A stretch of 38,066 nt of DNA from Clostridium tepidum (GTDB taxonomy: Bacteria; Bacillota; Clostridia; Clostridiales; Clostridiaceae): contig NZ_MRAE01000029.1 of NCBI RefSeq assembly GCF_002008345.1, positions 1 through 38,066 on the forward strand. The letters run 5' to 3'. The first letter of the stretch is position 1. Every line of letters starts with the position of its first letter. Shown in pieces: positions 35,778 to 38,066 of the stretch. Under the pieces are notes generated by a model. That model was not told where the DNA came from. It did no database searches and saw only the letters and a list, made by a program, of their open reading frames with translations. The position numbers and the translations under genes were made by a program.

Positions 35778-35849
35778 AATATTCTATAAAAAAGGAGTAA
35801 AATCCTTCTTTTTTATAGAATATTTAATCTCTAGTACATGTATATTATA
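35778..35849 (-). promoter_or_regulatory. possible xer promoter followed by a terminator-like hairpin
   Basis: TATAAT at 35849-35844 (minus) is a good -10 with a weak -35 (TTCTTT) 17 bases upstream. Transcription would begin near 35837 and immediately enter a 20-bp stem with one G-T pair (35778-35797 pairing with 35805-35824), read on the minus strand as AAAAAAGAAGGA...TCCTTTTTT. It could act as an attenuator for the recombinase gene. Confidence 0.45.
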
Positions 35850-36535
35850 ACTCACATATATACAACAAAGAAGTATTTTTACTTTTATTCCAATCAATAT
35901 ATAAAACTAATAAAATAATTATTCAAATTATAAAAACAATTATCTCTTTATCAATATTAAGTTTTATTTCCACCCTATTCTCATTTAAATTATTTCAATT
36001 GATAATATATATCATTTATTTAACTATATATAACATCATTATTTTCAACATCCTGTGCGAAAAGATGTTATTTATTATTAAATTAATTTTAGTGCACAAT
36101 TACTAAGTTTACTTGTGGAAACATTTTATTACATATTTTACCATTATTTTATTTTAAAACGATTTTTAAGTTTATTTGTATAATAAAGAATTTTATTTTT
36201 TTCTACATTATATTTTCTCCATTATAATTTTATATAATTAACATATAAACACAAAATAGCTTAATAAAATATAATATTAAAAAATATTTTAGGCTATATT
36301 TTATTATATTATATACTTATTTTCTTATATTAAACATTTATATGAATTGAAATTGATTTTTATTAATTAAATAGATATTATTTTAAAACAGTTATAATTC
36401 AAAACATATATAAACAATTATAATAAATAACTTTTTTATGTATTGAATATATTTACAATATATATTAATATTATTATATTAGCTTAAAATTAATATTTTT
36501 TTACGATACTTATATATAATAAAGGAGATGTTTAT
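35850..36535. other. long AT-rich divergent spacer between xer and the HesB-like gene
   Basis: About 690 bases without a gene on either strand. Near 36030-36071, AACATC occurs twice (36032-36037 and about 36047-36052) upstream of one GATGTT (36064-36069), so two alternative hairpins are possible; the outer is 8 bp (ATAACATC/GATGTTAT). TATAAT at 36515-36520 is a plausible -10 for the HesB-like gene. The rest is low-complexity A/T sequence. Confidence 0.45.
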
Positions 36536-36865
36536 ATGATGCCCGTTAAAATGAGCGACTTAGCGTATAAAGAATTCAAAAAATTTATAAAAGAAAAAAA
36601 TATCAATTCAAATATATTTAGAATATTTTTAGCTAGCAACAGCTGTAGTGGTCCAATTTTTAATATCACTCTTGACGAGCAAACAAGTGAGGATCTGTTA
36701 TCACCTATTGGTGAACTTGTATTTTTAATACATAAAGATCTTTTTTCAGAATTTGGGAGTTTCATAATACAATGTGCTGAAGAGAATGGTAAAAATGGTT
36801 TTTCTATAGAACCTGTAACACCTCCTAAAAACATTGGTTGTTCTACTTGTTCAGGTTGTTGTTAG
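36536..36865 (+). CDS. HesB/IscA-like protein with a C-terminal Cys cluster
   Basis: Small protein of the HesB/IscA-like group common in anaerobes, 109 aa. C37 lies in ASNSCSGPIFNITLDE, where the family has a conserved Cys (selenocysteine in some relatives; here an ordinary Cys codon). The canonical IscA C-terminal CxC is replaced by GCSTCSGCC at the extreme end (C102, C105, C108, C109), with one more Cys near 80. Iron-sulfur carrier or thiol-metal binding is inferred. AAAGGAG lies 8 bases before ATG 36536; the second codon is also ATG. It is not near other Fe-S assembly genes. Confidence 0.8.
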   Translation: MMPVKMSDLAYKEFKKFIKEKNINSNIFRIFLASNSCSGPIFNITLDEQTSEDLLSPIGELVFLIHKDLFSEFGSFIIQCAEENGKNGFSIEPVTPPKNIGCSTCSGCC

Positions 36866-36912
36866 TATTATTTTTTAACACTAAAACAAATACACATTAT
36901 ATTATTAATTAA

Positions 36913-36951
36913 GAAGTGATCATATAAAATAAGTTTTTATATGATCACTTC
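36913..36951. terminator. hairpin between the HesB-like gene and SASP genes
   Basis: Perfect 17-bp stem GAAGTGATCATATAAAA (36913-36929) pairing with 36935-36951, 5-base loop, between convergent genes. T-runs are inside the loop side rather than after the stem, so termination efficiency is uncertain. Confidence 0.6.
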
Positions 36952-37004
36952 AAATAAACATCTCTATATTAATGTGCTTAGTATAGTATAATTATTTTTA
37001 ACTA

Positions 37005-37199
37005 TTATAGATTCTTTTCGTAAGCTTCTACCATTTTCTTAACCATATTTCCGCCTACATATCCATTTTGTCTTGAAGTTAAATTTCCTTTATCCATTGT
37101 ATCATAGTTTGCTATTCCAACTTCATTTGCTACTTCTGTTTTTAATTTATCTAATCCTTGTTTTGCTTCTGGTACTACTAATTTATTAGAATTGGCCAT
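37005..37199 (-). CDS. small acid-soluble spore protein, alpha/beta type (copy 1)
   Basis: DNA-binding protein that saturates spore DNA in the A-like form and is degraded at germination; 64 aa. The germination-protease recognition region TEVANEVGI (cleavage expected after Glu in E-V-A) is at about 21-29. The second conserved SASP block, GNLTSRQNGYVGGNMVKKMVEAYEK, spans about 38-62. AGGAGG precedes ATG. Only 52 bases separate it from the near-identical copy upstream, with no convincing sigma-G promoter between, so the two may be co-transcribed. Confidence 0.95.
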   Translation of the reverse strand: MANSNKLVVPEAKQGLDKLKTEVANEVGIANYDTMDKGNLTSRQNGYVGGNMVKKMVEAYEKNL

Positions 37200-37251
37200 G
37201 ATATATTACCTCCTATATACTTATCTTTAATTTAAAACTTTACTATTTATA

Positions 37252-37455
37252 TTATAGATTCTTTTCGTAAGCTTCTACCATTTTCTTAACCATGTTTCCG
37301 CCTACATATCCATTTTGTCTTGAAGTTAAGTTTCCTTTATCCATTGTATCATAATTTGATATTCCAACTTCATTTGCTACTTCCATTTTTAATTGATTTA
37401 ATCCTTGTTTTGCTTCTGGTACTACTAATTTATTAGAATTATTTTTACTTGGCAT
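37252..37455 (-). CDS. small acid-soluble spore protein, alpha/beta type (copy 2)
   Basis: Second SASP, 67 aa, almost identical to its neighbour apart from a 3-residue longer N-terminus (MPSKNNSNK) and a few substitutions (NQLKMEV for DKLKTEV, SNYD for ANYD). The protease site MEVANEVGI and the GNLTSRQNGYVGGNM block are intact, so both copies should be functional. AGGAGGTAAT precedes ATG. It is first in the tandem pair; a possible sigma-G -10 lies upstream. DNA identity extends about 10 bases past the stop codons, which marks a recent duplication or gene conversion. Confidence 0.95.
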   Translation of the reverse strand: MPSKNNSNKLVVPEAKQGLNQLKMEVANEVGISNYDTMDKGNLTSRQNGYVGGNMVKKMVEAYEKNL

Positions 37456-37517
37456 AAATATTACCTCCTATTTATTTGTCTTTTGTTTTATTTATGCTTT
37501 ATTAAGTTTTGTATTAT

Positions 37518-37558
37518 AAGTATGTGTAGTTTTGCACTTATTATTATATAAAACTACA
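37518..37558 (-). promoter_or_regulatory. possible sigma-G promoter for the SASP pair, with inverted repeat
   Basis: CATACTT (37524-37518, minus) resembles the sigma-G -10 (CATACTA), with AATA about 17 bases upstream as a weak -35. TGTAGTTTT (37525-37533) and its complement (37550-37558) form a 9-bp inverted repeat over the same stretch. Position 63 bases before the SASP start is suitable. Confidence 0.35.
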
Positions 37559-37630
37559 GGTAATTATGATTAAGTTTTACTTTTAATACATATATTTCAT
37601 ATAAAATAATCATATAATATATAAAAAATA

Positions 37631-37658
37631 TAAAAAAAATAAAGAGCATATGCTCTTT
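37631..37658 (-). terminator. minus-strand intrinsic terminator
   Basis: Perfect palindrome AAAGAGCATATGCTCTTT (37641-37658) followed on the minus strand by ATTTTTTTTA and more T. No protein gene ends here on that strand; it closes the predicted small RNA. Confidence 0.65.
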
Positions 37659-37769
37659 AATAATACAGTAAGATACCTTAATATATTTTATTCTCATATT
37701 TTTCAAAACATATTTATTAAGAAAGAAGGAAATTATTATAAAATATATAAGTTAATTATTAACCCCGTT
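37632..37769 (-). ncRNA. predicted ~140-nt small RNA under sigma-54 control
   Basis: Inferred from a -24/-12 promoter at 37796-37781 (start expected near 37769) and the terminator at 37631-37658. No frame between them has a ribosome binding site and a plausible protein. The 5' part has GGGG then GTTAAT-a-ATTAAC (small hairpin); the middle has an unpaired-looking pyrimidine tract TTTCCTTCTTTCTT, complementary to purine-rich ribosome binding sites; the 3' end is a GC stem plus U-tract, the shape of an Hfq-dependent sRNA. hfq is present in this window. Expression is not shown. Confidence 0.4.
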
Positions 37770-37780
37770 TATATTAAGAA

Positions 37781-37796
37781 GCAATTTTCATGCCAA
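37781..37796 (-). promoter_or_regulatory. sigma-54 (-24/-12) promoter
   Basis: TTGGCATGAAAATTGC followed by TT matches the consensus TTGGCACnnnnnTTGCw with one change and has the required GG-N10-GC spacing. Confidence 0.6.
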
Positions 37797-37845
37797 TACT
37801 TAGAAAGACCCCAACTTCAATATATTATATACTATTTATATACCA

Positions 37846-37886
37846 TAATCTCAAAATGCTATTATTTTAATATCAGTTTGAGATTA
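37846..37886. promoter_or_regulatory. inverted repeat, possible enhancer-binding-protein site
   Basis: TAATCTCAAA (37846-37855) and its perfect complement TTTGAGATTA (37877-37886), 21 bases apart, lie about 77-117 bases upstream of the predicted sigma-54 start, the usual range for bacterial enhancer-binding activators. Confidence 0.45.
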
Positions 37887-37962
37887 CATTGATATTTGTT
37901 GCATTATGATACACTACATAAAAATAATTTAATATAAAATATTTTATCCATGAAATATAACC

Positions 37963-37991
37963 TCAATTATTGTGCCAATTTTCAGAAAAAT
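37963..37991 (-). promoter_or_regulatory. CodY-like box next to a second -24/-12-like sequence
   Basis: 37977-37991 reads AATTTTCAGAAAAAT, 14 of 15 to the CodY consensus AATTTTCWGAAAATT. It overlaps by two bases TTGGCACAATAATTGA (37978-37963, minus), which has a perfect -24 and correct spacing but GA in place of GC at -12. The remaining sequence to 38066 is A/T-rich with no gene seen. Confidence 0.4.
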
Positions 37992-38066
37992 GCTATTTTA
38001 AAACTTTTCTTATATATAAAATAATAATAATCATATTTAATAATGCATAATTATACGAAAACAATT

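Noticed and set aside
35712..36535. dif (Xer target) site near the recombinase gene
   Set aside because: No 11-6-11 arrangement resembling known Firmicute dif sites was seen; the palindromes there have the wrong spacing.
37650..37892. 80-codon plus-strand open frame at the right edge
   Set aside because: No ribosome binding site; its ATG lies inside the AAAGAGCATATGCTCTTT terminator palindrome and the frame runs antisense through the sigma-54 promoter; Tyr/Ile-rich composition looks random.
37968..37978. ATTGTGCCAAT match between the right edge and the complement of the IS21 end
   Set aside because: Only 11 bases match and flanking repeat structure is missing; the sequence is better explained as part of a -24/-12-like element. 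A degenerate IS end is not excluded.
1..38066. CRISPR arrays, tRNA, rRNA, T-box or common riboswitches
   Set aside because: No regularly spaced direct repeats, no tRNA-like cloverleaf with CCA or T-loop, no T-box TGGNACCGCG-type or GEMM/SAM/glycine riboswitch core was found by reading; a covariance-model scan would be the decisive check.

Overview
The window is very AT-rich DNA from an endospore-forming Clostridium. Two alpha/beta-type SASP genes, a CotS-family spore coat gene, clostridial NAD-type glutamate dehydrogenase, an IspH-ribosomal protein S1 fusion and the order miaB-mutS-mutL-miaA-hfq point to the Clostridium sporogenes / C. botulinum Group I / C. tetani neighbourhood. The species is inferred from family resemblance, not from a search. 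Most of it is ordinary chromosome. No rRNA, tRNA, CRISPR array, prophage or recognisable riboswitch was seen.

Layout: 1-572 is the right end of an IS21-family insertion sequence (3' part of istB plus terminal repeats). 665-2722 carries a nitrilase-family amidase and a membrane thioredoxin/CcdA pair. 2778-5195 (minus) holds a methyl-accepting chemotaxis protein with a striking palindromic operator, then a small unknown protein. 5585-10027 holds a membrane glycosyltransferase, a UPF0597/L-cysteine desulfidase-like gene broken by an early stop codon, and a nickel-pincer lactate racemase homologue (larA). 10056-10268 is a long decayed inverted repeat. 10652-18691 carries rluB, an RpiR-type regulator, gdh, and a housekeeping block (flavoprotein, aroH, cmk, ispH-rpsA). 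18861-20866 carries cotS-like and GNAT genes. 20915-23576 (minus) carries two aminotransferases with a 53-codon gene between them.

24033-33033 is a tRNA-modification / mismatch-repair / RNA-chaperone block: miaB, mutS, mutL, miaA, hfq, then a PLP enzyme of the YnbB 'aluminium resistance' family. miaA and miaB act successively on A37 of tRNA, and mutS and mutL act together in mismatch repair. lexA (minus, with a probable LexA box in its own promoter) is divergent from a Cys-rich acidic unknown protein. A XerC/D-type recombinase, a HesB/IscA-like protein and two tandem SASP genes follow.

The most unusual signal is non-coding and lies at the right edge on the minus strand. A near-consensus sigma-54 (-24/-12) promoter at 37781-37796 has a palindromic possible enhancer site upstream. 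About 120 bases downstream is an intrinsic terminator, with no credible ORF between. Together they predict a ~140-nt sigma-54-driven small RNA. A CodY-like box and a second, weaker -24/-12-like element lie farther upstream. Other leads are the perfect 16-bp inverted repeat covering the chemotaxis-receptor promoter, paired TTCGCGAA palindromes in the xer leader, the nonsense codon in the UPF0597 gene, and the unannotated 53-codon gene. Several start codons were chosen by Shine-Dalgarno position and give proteins shorter than the longest open frame.
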